This document shows, piece by piece, positions 35,799-47,079 of a DNA stretch of 64,000 nt (positions within the stretch are counted from its first letter, which is position 1; each line of letters opens with the position of its first letter). Source of the stretch: Adiantum capillus-veneris (lineage: Eukaryota; Streptophyta; Polypodiopsida; Polypodiales; Pteridaceae); NCBI GenBank assembly GCA_014529385.2, contig CM043947.1, forward strand, positions 103,253,811-103,317,810. Direction: 5' to 3'. Made by a program: the position numbers and the translations under genes. The notes beneath the pieces were generated by a model. That model was not told the DNA's origin, did not search any database, and was given only the letters and a program-made list of their open reading frames with translations.

Positions 35799-36432
35799 AA
35801 TACTTAATTCCATTAGAAAAATTACATATAGTTAAAGTGAAAGGGAATAAATGACAATGAGTGGTAAAATTATTTTTTAACTAAAAGAGATTTTAAAAAT
35901 TCAATCAATAAACATTTAAAAGTACTACAAAATAAAGTATCGATAAAAAATTAAAAATCTTCATAAAAAAACTCAAAAGGCTATAAATTGAAACAATGTA
36001 TAGCTAAGGGTAGGGGGGGTGGTTTGTACCCCCCACCCCCCTGCAACTTCGGATTCGCATGTAGCCGTTTGAAATGACTGGCCGTGGTAATATGGGTGGT
36101 AATAGCTGGCACCTAAAAACGGAAAGAAGGCAGAGTATGCCGCGTTTTTGCAGCATACCCTGCGTTCCTGCACTCCGCCATCTCTCCCAAGCTTCCCCCC
36201 CCTCCTCTCCCCCACCCCCCATCTCTCTCTTTTTCAACAAGCCTCCTCCCCCCCACCCCCCACCCCTCTCCTTCTCCAAGATTCTCAAGTTTCGTCGAAG
36301 AGGGTTTCGTCCAAGTTTTGGCAAGAGGGTATTCCACCCTCTTCTTTGGACACTCAACCTATTCGAAGCTCAACCGCGCTACAAAGAAGAGGTAAACACA
36401 AAAGCACATCCTCCCTCTTCCCCTTTTGTTTT
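35799..36432. other. Possible divergent promoter and leader region of CACTA-2
   Basis: AT-rich sequence (to about 36000) gives way to C-rich stretches (36185-36265). A TATAAAT motif is at about 35981. On the plus strand an exon-like GC-richer stretch ends in AAGAGGTAAAC (splice donor at 36392), and no long coding frame is present. It lies between the two oppositely oriented CACTA-2 genes, so a shared promoter is possible. This is inference from position only. Confidence 0.35.
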
Positions 36433-36453
36433 CTACTACTACTACTACTACTA

Positions 36454-36497
<44 letters not shown>

Positions 36498-36515
36498 ACA
36501 CACACACACACACAT
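36433..36515. repeat. Compound microsatellite (CTA)n then (CA)n
   Basis: About seven CTA units (36433-36453) are followed by (CA)n to 36514 with one CAT interruption. Confidence 0.95.
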
Positions 36516-36712
36516 AAATAAATAAAAAAGAGAAAATAGAGAATCCATTATAACATACCTCGTTCATTAGGAAATGCTTGTTTTGCATGGCTTGTTTGAA
36601 ATGGTTATTTTGCTAAGCACGTTTGAAAATGGTTGCTTTGCTACGCACGTTTGGAAATGATTGATTTGTCACGCATGTTTTGGAACTGATTGTTTGGATA
36701 GTGTTAGATGAA

Positions 36713-36759
<47 letters not shown>

Positions 36760-36826
36760 GAGAGTGAGAGAGAAAGAGGTAGATAAATAGAGAGAAGAGA
36801 GCGAGAGCGAGAGAAATGTTAGATAA

Positions 36827-36861
<35 letters not shown>

Positions 36862-36884
36862 GTGAGAGAGAAAGAGGGATAGAT

Positions 36885-36933
<49 letters not shown>

Positions 36934-36953
36934 CAACAAAATAGGGAAAGAGG

Positions 36954-36992
<39 letters not shown>

Positions 36993-38083
36993 CGAAAGAG
37001 ATAGGGATAGGGATAGAGGGAGTCCATGTTAGGGAAAGAGGGAGAGAGATAGAGATAGGGATAGAGGGAGAGAGGGATAGGGATAGAGGGAGAGAGATAG
37101 AGTGAGAGAGGGAAAGAGAGAGAGTAGATAGAGAGGGAGAGAAAGAAAGAGAGTTAGAGATAGAAAGAGGGAGAGAAAGAGAGAGATAGAGAGGGACAAA
37201 GAGAGGTAGAGAAAGAAAGAGAGAGTGATAGAGGGAGAGAGGGAAAGAGGGAGAGAAAGAGAGGAATAGAGATAGAGAGAAAGAGAGGGAGAGAAAGAAA
37301 GAGAGGGAGACAAAGAGAGAGATAGAGGTAGAAAAAGAGAGAGAGAAAGAGAGGGAGAGAAAGAAAGAGAAAGAGAGAGATAGAGAGGGAGAAAGAGAGG
37401 TATAGAAAGAAAGAGAGAGAGAGATAGAGGGAGAGAGGGAAAGAGGGAGAGATAGAGTGAGAGAGGGAAAGAGAGAGAGTAGATAGAGAGGGAGAGAAAG
37501 AGAGGAATAGAGATAGAGAGAAAGAAAGAGATAGAGAAAGAGAGGGAGAGAGGGAAAGACGGAGAGAGAGAGAGAGATAGAGGGAAAGAGGTAGAGAAAG
37601 AGAGCGAGAAAGAAAAAGAGATAGAGAGGTAGAGAAAGAAAGAGAGAGAGATAGAGGGAGAGAGGGAGAGATAGAGTGAGAGAGGGAAAGAGGGAGAGAA
37701 AGAGAGAGATAGAGGGAAACAGGGATAGGGAAAGAGAGAGAGCAGATAGAAAGGGAGAGAAAGAGAGGAATAGAGATAGAGAGAAAGAGAGGGAGAGAAA
37801 TTAAGAGAGATAGAGAAAGAGAGGGAGAGAGGGAAAGAGGGAGAGAAAGAGAGAGATAGAGGAAAGAGGTAGAGAAAGAGAGAGAGAAAGAAAGAAAGAT
37901 AGAGAAAGATGGAGACAGGGAAAGAGGGAGAGAAAGAGAGAGATAGAGGAAAAGAGGTAGAGAAAGAGAGGGGAAAAGGTAGAGAAAGAGATAGAGGGAA
38001 AGAGGTAGAGAAAGAGAGGGAAAAAGAGAGGTAGGGAAAGAAATAGAGAGAGAAAGAGAGGGAAAGAGAGAGAAAGGGAAGGG
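36713..38083. repeat. Purine-rich GA tract of about 1.37 kb
   Basis: A plus-strand run of GA, GGGA and GAAA units is interrupted only by scattered T (GATAGAG, GTGAG) and a few C. Pure (GA)n dominates 36713-37000; variable GAGAGGGAAAGAGGG-type units follow. Long open frames on the minus strand here (rich in S, L, F and P) are translations of the repeat and not evidence of genes. Such homopurine runs can form triplex DNA and stall polymerases. Confidence 0.93.
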
Positions 38084-38329
38084 CATCCCATACCCAAGCT
38101 TGGAGGGTGTAGGTAGAAGACAATGGGTTCCACTTGTAAAACATGCTGATCTATGTTTTGCAATAACGGGATGAAGCGGCTGCCTGAGTTTGTGAGGCCA
38201 TTCTAGGACATGGTGGATGTCCCTGGGGTCGCTCTTGTGGACATATGCCAAGCTCGAAAAAGTGGTGCCCAAGTCCAAAGCCACCATGACCTTAGCCGAG
38301 ACCTCCATGCCTTGGAAAGAAGATGTCAT
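38075..38329 (-). pseudogene. N-terminal fragment of an HSPA12-like HSP70-family gene
   Basis: Minus-strand translation from the ATG at 38329 gives KVMVALDLGTTFSSLAYVHK. The DxGTT(F/Y)S signature is the first phosphate-binding loop of the actin/HSP70 ATPase fold, and the adjoining AYVHKSDP and HVLEWP fit HSPA12-like proteins. A frame change near 38185 would allow the continuation with TLQAWVWDA. The sequence then runs directly into the purine-rich tract, and nothing of the remaining ATPase or substrate-binding parts is seen. It lies inside CACTA-2, so transposon capture of a host gene piece is likely. This is recognised by motif only; no alignment was run. Confidence 0.6.
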
Positions 38330-38334
38330 CCATG

Positions 38335-38555
38335 TTTGTTGTGGTCACTGATCCACTCATGCATGGATTACCGCAACGTACCTTTGGTTTTACCACGGTT
38401 GAGACTGCGATGATATCTAAAGGGGTGCAGTTGACCTTATGCACTACTAGCCTCTACTTAGGTCTACTAGTATGTATATGTATCTACGCATTTGTGTGGT
38501 AATATACTTGTGTACGTATATTTAGATGAGTGAGTAGGGTGGAAAGCTTAATCTT
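38335..38555. other. Spacer before CACTA-3, nothing recognised
   Basis: No coding sequence or repeat is seen. A TCTT precedes the CACTA terminus. Confidence 0.4.
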
Positions 38556-38574
38556 CACTACAACAAAAAAAGGT

Positions 38575-38765
38575 GTCATCGATGTATATATTGACGATGA
38601 ACGTCGCTATCTGCGTCACTATCTGTGTCCCTGTAAAATTGTCAGAATCTCCGTCGATATATGCGTGGAAAGGCTTTATTTGCGACGTAGATAGCGACGC
38701 AAATATAGACGCAGATAGCGACGCAGATTCCGACGGATATATAGACGCATATATCGATGACCATA
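38575..38765. repeat. Subterminal inverted motif cluster of CACTA-3
   Basis: GACGCAGATAGCGACGCA-type units are in the right half and GCTATCTGCGTC-type units in the left half. The cluster is therefore partly self-complementary, and its outer parts also pair (GTCATCGATGTATA with TATATCGATGAC). It is likely a transposase-binding array that can fold as a large hairpin. Confidence 0.75.
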
Positions 38766-39769
38766 ACAGAAAATGTTTTTCTTGGGCAGAGGACAGGTAG
38801 CCTGGCCTGTGCCCGGCTTGTGCCCAATGAAAAGATGGACACAACCACCACAACCAGACTTCCTGCTCTCTCTCTGTCCAAGAAAGCGAGCAGCACCAAA
38901 ATCAACAGTGCTCCCGTAGAAATTTCGGCAGAGTTCCCTTCGTTTTTACATAAAATTTTCAAAAAAAACCATATCATGTATACACCTTCTACATGCTATC
39001 CATGTAGGATCTCACATGAGATTTAAGGCCAATGAAAGAAATGAAATGAACTTTGTGCAAAACCATAACCGTACCAACTTAAAAGCAGAACCATAACGAA
39101 CTTAATTTGTGCAAAACCATAACCAAATTAAAACCATAACCTGCCATAACCACTTTGATCAAAACCACAATGAAGATAACCATAACTATAAACAAAATTA
39201 ACAATAACCATAAGCATAACCAGAAAGTTAAACATACCCATAAACAAAACCTGAACCATAACTATGTCTATACAAGAATAGGAGAAAGAACCATGTCTAT
39301 ACAATGACAATGACAATAACCATAACCATAAGGAAAACAATAACTGTCTGAACAATAACCATAACCATATATGTCTATACAAAAAGGAGACACAAAAGCG
39401 TGTCTGTGTCTCACAAAGCATATAGATGAAATCCGGTCCACTGATGACTAGGCGTCACAACCTACACATAAGACAACTCATAAAATTAGTATTGATATTA
39501 CTTCACATATACTTACTTAATTAAATCAACTCAAACATATTAACGTCTCACCTCAAGCGATCAGCGAGACTCTAAGGCCTCCCAGTCTATAGGCTCTCCT
39601 GAAGCATCAAGATCATTCAATACTTCATAGATACCTCTGCGATATCCATCTGACTCCTCCTGGCGTGTCGGGGCTCGATGCATCGCAAGATTCTGCGCTT
39701 ATATAAAAATCAAAGTAATAAGAATACATGATTCATCGCGTTTTAAAAAATGCCATAGTTAAGATTGGA

Positions 39770-40590
39770 TTAGAAACTCACAAACTCATAGCGAAAGGTG
39801 TCGAAGCCTCCGCTGCCAAGATGAGATGTGCCCCTGGTCATCTGTCGTATCTGCGTGGCCTCACGCTGCTGTCTGAACCATGTGTCTGCTATCCGCTCAT
39901 CCTCCTTGATCTGCAGCCACGTCTTATGTGGGATGCCCGAAGGCTTCGGCAAGCCAGTCCTGAAAGCCTTCCAAGCTGCATCTCGTCGATGTTTCACGGT
40001 GTCCCATGCAACACCCTTGATCCACCTCCTCAGAACAACGTTTGGACCCGAAGAAGGATGGTACTCTCTGAGGATGGTCTCCACTATGTAACTGACTTTG
40101 TCCTCATCCTGCTCAAGCCAAACGTCAGAATGCTGGTCGAAAACTGCAGCTCCGCGAGTTGACGAATCCGTTGTCTCATCTAAGTCTGGACTCTATCCAT
40201 GTCAACAGAACCATCTCCCCGTACAATATAGAGCTTGGAGGTTCTAAGATCGTGTGCCCCCCCAAGGTGTTCTAGGTGTGCCAAGAGGTGTGTCGAGAGG
40301 TGTGCCTGGGTAGGACGGGGGTAGTGAGCGAGGAGGGGTCGAAGCATCTGTGGACCCTCTTCCACAGCAACCACCACCTCCACGTGACGATTGCCGAGAT
40401 CAGCAAGTGCGCATGTGCTGCGGAGATGAGGACGTACCCACCTCTGTCCCACCCCTAGGTGTCGAAGCGGCCATGATGGGAGAAGCAGGCGTCGTATCCG
40501 TAGGCGTCCCCCCCCCATAGGTGTCCCTCCCCTAGACGTCGGACCCTCGGGTGTGAAGCCCGGAGGCATAGTACCCGTGGCTCTGGCTAC
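39770..40590 (-). pseudogene. CACTA-3 second gene, Transposase_24-like, broken
   Basis: The minus strand carries a proline/glycine/threonine-rich segment (TTPPGFTPEGP, 40580-40460) followed, across stops, by a serine-rich stretch. A conserved C-terminal domain lies at 40084-39770 with LRRWIKGVAWDTVKHRRDAA, IPHKTWLQIKEDERIADTWF and the tail FDTFRYEFVSF. The domain is shared by CACTA-1 and CACTA-4. It resembles plant transposase family 24 proteins associated with En/Spm, which bind subterminal repeats. Assignment to that family is tentative. Confidence 0.65.
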
Positions 40591-40626
40591 CCAGTACTAA
40601 GAAGCCTCTACCATCTGAGCTGGCGT

Positions 40627-42180
40627 TGATGGGGGCTTTTTACAAGCCAAGCTCCCATACCCCTCTTCTGTCGTCTCCACCCCATGAAAACCTCCTCTTA
40701 GGGAGGGAGTGATAAAAGACATTGCAAAAGTACAAAAAAATAAAGTATGATTATGTAAATATATGAGAAAGGTAAAATGGTCCACCTCATGCCTGCGCGG
40801 CAGCCCATCCCCACCTTGCCTCCTTTTTCTTCACTGTTGCCCCGCCGTGTGTCCCTTTTCCTCTCCTCCACTCAAAAGGTCAACCCCTCTCTCTTCCCCT
40901 TGTCATTTCTCCTTTCTCTCTCCCCTCAAGCTACCCCACCTCTCACCAATAATGCATTCTAACTCACCAATAATTCACCCTAACTCACATGCAACTTACC
41001 CTATCTTCCAAAATAGTATACCCCACCTTCCCTTTCTCTCTCCTATCATATCCCATGACCCAAATACCCCCCTCTCTCTCTAAGGGCGCCATGTCTCTTG
41101 TCGTGTAGCTAAATAATCTCCTCCACACTCACACACACTCAGTTTCACTGAAAAAGGTGCCCACTGACCAATCCCCATCCGGTGGTTACCTGATTTTTTT
41201 TGTGTTCACACACATCTGCACACAGATTCACCTCTGAACACACTCCCCTCTTTCCCCTCTTGTAATTACTTTATTCTCCATGTCACCTCTCACTTTTTTT
41301 CATCTACCCATCTCTCTCTCTTAGTCTCTCTCTCATGAGACTGTTGTTCTAGCACATATACACACAGCCAGACAAGTGGGACCCACACTCACACGGCCTA
41401 TGAAGATAATGATTTATTCATTTTTAAATTCTAGAATTTCTTCCCCCTCCGCCCCTATATAAAGAGGGGTCACCATCACACTAAGGACACACACAACATC
41501 ACCAAAGAGTACACTATGCACTCTGTGTGCCTAGTGCACACACACACACCCACACCATCACCATCACGGCAATCACCATGCTCGTCTTGAGCATGACCTC
41601 TACACCCTTGGTCTATGGAAGATGAAGGGCAACTAAATGAAGGATGATGGCTATAACCCTCGTGCGAGTCTTCGCCATCAACTCCCACCTATCCGCCATG
41701 TGCTCTACCACTCTCTCCCTTCTCATTCCCCTACCCTATGCTCCCCATTTCATCGCCTTATTCTCTAAATAAAGCTTGAGGTTTTGTGAGTATGTTTCTT
41801 GCAATGTTTTGCCCATGTGAGGTGTGCGGAATCGCCACCTAGTCTTGTGTTTGGAGTGAGCTTGTGTATGTGTGAAGGGTGTGCGGATTCGCCATCCTTC
41901 TATGATGCCTATGTACTAAGCCGCTATACCCCCCTCCCTCACTCTCTCTCTCTTTCTCTCTCTCTCACTTGATCTTATTCCCCTTCCTCTTCATCATTAC
42001 TCCCAAGCATCCATCTCTCTTGGATGAAAAATTTGTTATGGTGGTGTGTTGTTTGCGTCCTAGCCGCTGAAGCTACGTGGTGTCCCCTGTTTGCTTTACC
42101 GTGACAGGCTCGAGGCGTGCCGTTCCGTCCCCGATGTTTTAGAGGCCGTCGGGGTTTGGGTTTCGCTTTGCTCCCGTCAT
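40627..42180 (+). repeat. 5' LTR of Gypsy-3 (1,554 bp)
   Basis: It runs from TGATGGGGGC to CTCCCGTCA and pairs with 45533-47079; stretches compared by eye are about 94-95% identical. A primer-binding site follows. It has a TATA box and a run of CA- and TC-rich segments. Confidence 0.95.
41456..41464 (+). promoter_or_regulatory. TATA box in the Gypsy-3 5' LTR
   Basis: TATATAAAG is in a CCCC...GGGG context and is identical in the 3' LTR (46365-46373). An AATAAA polyadenylation-type signal follows about 300 bp downstream (41766). Confidence 0.75.
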
Positions 42181-42182
42181 TT

Positions 42183-42202
42183 GGTGCTCCCACTGAGGAT
42201 CT
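42183..42202 (+). promoter_or_regulatory. Primer-binding site of Gypsy-3, not initiator tRNA-Met
   Basis: TGGTGCTCCCACTGAGGATC starts three bases after the LTR end. TGG pairs with a tRNA CCA end, but the sequence differs from the tRNA-Met site of the chromoviruses here. A close variant occurs at 59663. I do not assign the tRNA. Confidence 0.75.
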
Positions 42203-42252
42203 TTTCATGAAACCCTTCAGTTTACAAGACTGAAACCCCTAAACTATTGTGA

Positions 42253-42954
42253 ATGGATGAATGGCTAGCAGGATTTTCTAATTGGATGATAGAAGAAGAA
42301 GAGCTCCAAGCACAACTAGACGAACTCCGCATCTCCATCGAAGCTCGAGTGCCAGGCGTAACGGTAATCGATTTGCAGTGGGAGAGTCAACCAACGCGCC
42401 AAACCCAGTGGATATACATAGGCCAAGTGCCAAGAAGAAGAAGGAGAAGGTCGAAACCATGTCTGCAACCTACAACCAACCCACAACAACAAAATGGAAG
42501 GAGCTCTGCAGAATAGAGAATCAACACTATTCTACTTTGAGAATCGGGTAACTCAAGTCACCGAGGTAATTATCACAGTCAGTTTTCAAGTCGCACCTGA
42601 TGCTGCAGCACAGATAATGGAAGCATTGGCTCACACTCTCACTAGAGAAACTAGGGATCTATTGAGTTTGTTTCAGGAAAGAACACCACCCTCTCCCACA
42701 AGCTTGGACAGTGACTAAGCACCTCTAAGATTCACATGAATCAGTACAACCTACCTCAAGACAGATCACACATACCAACACGTGTACGCTCAATCAAGGT
42801 AATATTGGACTTGAAGGCTCACTACCAGCACGTCATTGACACCATTCTGGGTGGGGAGCGGTTTTTTGAGGTTCTGGCATCAGATCAACCATTTGTCTTA
42901 CCTTTGCTACAAGGCAATGTACCATTTGAAGTTTTAATCTATGTCCTAGTATAA
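42253..42954 (+). other. Gypsy-3 leader region with short open frames
   Basis: Several overlapping short frames are open between 42253 and 42954. They include a basic one, one with VTQVTEVIITVSFQVAPDAA (42548 onward) and one with HYQHVIDTILGGERFFEV (42736-42954). They may be remains of an N-terminal gag extension, since frames break between them and the main gag ATG is at 43038. No family is recognised. Confidence 0.4.
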
Positions 42955-43037
42955 GAGGGTATACACGCCTCCTTGTAAAGAAGAAAAAAACTTTTGCAAG
43001 TTAAGCAGTATGTCTTTCTAGCTCTCTCTCAGTAATC

Positions 43038-45305
43038 ATGGCAAGTGTAGCATTTCCAACATTTAAAGGAAAGAAGGGGGAGGATTTGGTAACAGACTTC
43101 CTAGATGACTTTGAAGTAGCATGTGTAGTGAGCAACAAAGATACGGATGAATCCCGGGTTAGAATCTTTAAGCATCTCATGAAGCTAGAAGCTAGATCAT
43201 GGTACAATGCACTTCCACAAGCAACCAAGGATGACTGGGAGCCCTTAAAAACCGCTTTTAAGAGGCGCTTTGGGGGAGGTACCACTTCAGAAAAGTTGTG
43301 GGACAAGTTGAGAGACTTGAAACAGGAGGGTCTTTTAGAATATGCCACCTATGAGTCCAAATTTGTGGATTTGTGGGAACAGTGGATTGAGTCACTCGCA
43401 AGGGGGGAAGCTGCACCCGATTTCCTAAAAAAAGATCGGTTCACGCATGGCTTATGGCCGCTTCTCAAGGAGAAGGTGAAAGGTAGATTCCCGGCTACGT
43501 ACTAATTAGCCGTTGAGATTGCTCGCCTTAAGTACAAGAAGCTACGAGTGAAAGCCAAAAAAACCGAGTCAACAGAATCAGGAACATCGCGCCGACCAGC
43601 AACTACGACAACCACCATTCCACCACCACCATCGGCTCTTGGGGTAAGAGATGACCAACAAGATATGTTGGCCCATATTACTGACCAACTGCAGAATTTG
43701 TCTGTCCTCTTAATACAGCAAGGGAGGAGTCAAGAAAGAGATCAAGACCCTGGAAGAGCACGACGACAAAATAGGGAGTATCACTGCAACAACTGCGAGG
43801 AAGATGGCCATGGAATGTACTACTGCCCACATCCAAGGAGGCAGAATTTCACTCTAGGAGGGAGACATAATCAGATCTCTCCACCAAGAGCAAGACCACC
43901 GCCACCCAGGCAACCAATCCCACCTGTTCAAATCCCACCACCAGCGGTGCAACCGCAGCCAGCCACACCAGTTCAATGCCAGTCACCAATGCAACCACCA
44001 CCACAATCACCACTTACAATCATCCTACGCCCACCACCAATTGGTACCCGCACACCAAGTATCATTGGTCTTGCAGGAGAGGTCAAGATGAGGGTAACAG
44101 AAGAAGGATCAAGTAAGAAGACTATTCAAAGAACTGCAGCAGTGGAACAAGAGGTTAAAAAATCAAACGATGCTACCCCAGTGGGGGAGGTAAGTCAAGA
44201 AAATTGTGTTACAAATGTAAGTACATCTTTAACCTTGGATGAAATAGGCACCAAAGCAATCAGTCAACAACATTGGGCAGTAAGGGTAAGAAGGTGTAAA
44301 GTGCTGATTAGGCCTCATCAGAGTATGAGGAATGCAAAGGTCATGAAAGATACAAGAGAAGAGGAAAACCAGCCTGCTAGCAAGGCTTTGCAGAAGATGG
44401 ACAACATATCAAGCAAAGGGGAGGGCTTTGAAAACGGAAGCCTGTGCACCAGCATGGACCCAGGATAGTGTAGCAAGCTAAAGGAATCTTGCATCAAGGC
44501 AGTTTCACTAGAGGACCATAAAGAAGAGGTAAGTATGACTGAAGGTTTGGAGTTGGATATTGCTCCAGAGGCTTGGCAGCCGAGCAAGACTTTATTGGGT
44601 AATGCCTCTAGTCTACTGAAGGGTGTTATAAACTTGGAGATGGGTAATGCCTCCAGTTTATGTGAGGGTGTTCAGAGTAAGTTTGATGATCAATATGCTG
44701 CCAACCTTTTAAGGATGTTCCAAACTCCTCCACAACACAACATTGTGTTTGCATGGGATGCATCATACCTATGGCTATGGCTAGCCGCTCTAACATATAG
44801 AGAGAAGATTAGCATGGAGATAAGAGAAAAGGAGCCATGGATAGACAAAACCTTGATAGAATGCAAGAATGAAGACCTCATTCGCAATTTGGTACAATTT
44901 TTTACAAATAGTGCATCCTCTCTTTGGACAAAGGTAAGTGGATTACGCTTGTATTTAAGCCGCAAGGTAGGTGTCTTGCTATTAGCATCAGTAAAGGAAG
45001 CTGACATGTTTGAGCACACCCAAAAGAAGCATGATATGCTTGCAGTTTTTTCTAGTCATGGTAGTAAGCAGGATTCTGAAGAAAACTTGAGCTCACCACA
45101 CCAACAAGGCGGCCATATATGGTGGATTCTTGGTACACTCTTGGGAATCATAATTTTCAGTTCCGTCTTTGCAGGAGCCAAGATGCTCATTTCCCCTCTC
45201 GCTACTGGTGGTTACAAATTTGGTCCAATTTGGCATGCAAATTTTATTGTTCGGACACTGCAGACAATGATCCTATTTTTCACTTGGGATCCAGGAGGAC
45301 ACTGA
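43038..45305 (+). pseudogene. Gypsy-3 gag with CCHC knuckle and a C-terminal membrane-helix extension (one frame, two stops)
   Basis: One frame runs for 2,268 nt with only two stops, TAA at 43503 and TAG at 44466. Codons 1-155 form a Ty3-type gag core (LEARSWYNALPQATKDDWEPLKTAF pattern: aromatic W, then W..L...F..RF). After the first stop come a basic linker, a leucine-rich stretch (LAHITDQLQNLSVLLIQQ), a CCHC knuckle (CNNCEEDGHGMYYC near 43785-43826) and a proline-rich segment. After the second stop the sequence has a doubled GNASSL motif, a W-rich hydrophobic patch (SYLWLWLAALTY) and a predicted membrane helix (IWWILGTLLGIIIFSSVF, about 45117-45170) near the end. No protease, RT, RNase H or integrase is present. 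The gag part would form particles; the tail's role is unknown, and an env-like membrane role is one guess. Confidence 0.8.
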
Positions 45306-45516
45306 CACAAAGTTCAGGAAGCCATGGGCATCCCCTTTAATCAACCGACACTTTTCCAAGGAACAAGCTATCACCCGGACCTCTTATAGATTCATGAATA
45401 TCCAAGAAATCTCACCAATGGCCAAATGGAATGGCTAGTTCAGAAGGAAACTCGATATCGGATCCTATAGCTAAGCGAAAGATGATTCAGAGCTAGAAGC
45501 ATGAATGCCTCTAGCC

Positions 45517-45532
45517 AAAAGGGGACGGCTAA
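45517..45532 (+). promoter_or_regulatory. Polypurine tract of Gypsy-3
   Basis: The AAAAGGGGACGGCTAA stretch lies directly before the TGATGGGG start of the 3' LTR. Confidence 0.65.
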
Positions 45533-47079
45533 TGATGGGGTCTTTTCACAATCCAAGCTCCCATACCCCTCTTCTCTCGTCCCCACCCCATTAAAACCTC
45601 CTCTTAGGGAGGGAGTGATAAACGACATTGGAAAAGTAAGAAAAAAAATAAAGTATGATTATGTAAATATATGAGAAAGGTAAAATAGGCCACCTCATGC
45701 CTACGGGGCAGCCCATCCCCACCTTGCCTCCTTTTTATTCACTGTTGCTCCGCCGTGTGTCCCTTTTCCTCTTCTCCACTCAAAAGGTCAACCCCTCTCT
45801 CTTCCCCTTGTCCTTTCTCCTTTCTCTCTCCACTCAAGCTACCCCACCTCTCACCAATAATGCATTCTAACTCACCAATAATGCACCCTAACTCACATGC
45901 AACTTACCCTATCTTCCAAAATAGTATACCCCACCCCCTCTTTCTCTCTCCTATCATATCCCATGACCCAAATACCCCCCTCTCTCTCTAAAGGGCACCA
46001 TGTCTCTTGTCTTGTAGCTAAATAACCTCGCCCACACTCACACACACTCAGTTTTACTGAAAAAAGTGCCCACAGACCCATCCCCACCCGGTGGTTACCT
46101 AATTTTTCTTGTGTTCACACACATTTGCACACAGATTCACCTCTGAACACACTCCCCTCTCTCCCCTCTTTTAATTACTTTATTCTCCATGTCACTTCTC
46201 ACTTTTTTTCATCAACCCATCTCTCTCTCTTAGTCTGTCTCTCATGAGACTGCTGTTCTGGCACATATACACACAGCCAGACAAGTGGGGCCCACAATCA
46301 CATGGCCTATGAAGATAATGATTTCTTCATTTCTAAATTCTAGAATTTCTTCCCCCTCCACCCCTATATAAAGAGGGGTCACCATCACACTAAGGACACA
46401 CACAACATCACCAAAGAGTACACTATGCACTGTGTGTGCCTAGTGCACACACACACAACCACACCATCACCATCACCGCAATCACCATGCTCGTTTTGAG
46501 CATGACCTCTATACCCTTGGGCTATGGAAGATGAAGGGCAACTAAATGAAGGATAATGGCCATAACCCTCGTGCGAGTCTTCGCCATCAACTCCCACCTA
46601 TCCGCCATGTGCTCTACCACTCTCTCCGTTCTCATTTCCCTACCCTATGCCCCCCATTTCATCGCCTTATTCTCTAAATAAAGCTTGAGGTTTTGTGAGT
46701 ATGTTTCTTGCAATGTTTTGCCCATGTGAGGTGTGCGGAATCGCCACCTAGTCTTGTGTTTGGAGTGAGCTTGTGTATGTGTGAAGGGTGTGCGGATTCG
46801 CCATCCTTCTATGATGCCTATGTACTAAGCCGCTATATCTCCCTCCCTCACTCTCTCTCTCTTTCTCTCTCTCACTTGATCTTATTACCCTTCCTCTTCA
46901 TCATTACTCCCAAGCATCCATCTCTCTTGGATGAAAACTTTGTTATGGTGGTGTGTTGTTTGTGTCCTAGCCGCTGAAGCTAGGAGGTGCCCCTTGTTCG
47001 CTTTACCGTGACAGGCTCGAGGCGCGCCATTCGGTCCTCGGTGTTTTAGAGACCGTTGGGGTTCGCTTAGCTCCCATCA
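45533..47079 (+). repeat. 3' LTR of Gypsy-3 (1,547 bp)
   Basis: It runs from TGATGGGGTC to CTCCCATCA and matches the 5' LTR throughout. The left flank GGCGT and the right flank (A)CCAT are degraded versions of GGCAT in the empty site near 50606. Confidence 0.94.

Noticed and set aside
36613-38144. Long minus-strand frames rich in Ser, Leu, Phe and Pro (up to 371 codons)
   Set aside because: They are translations of the GA-rich tract; stop-free reading follows from the repeat composition. Only the part right of about 38075 has real protein signal.
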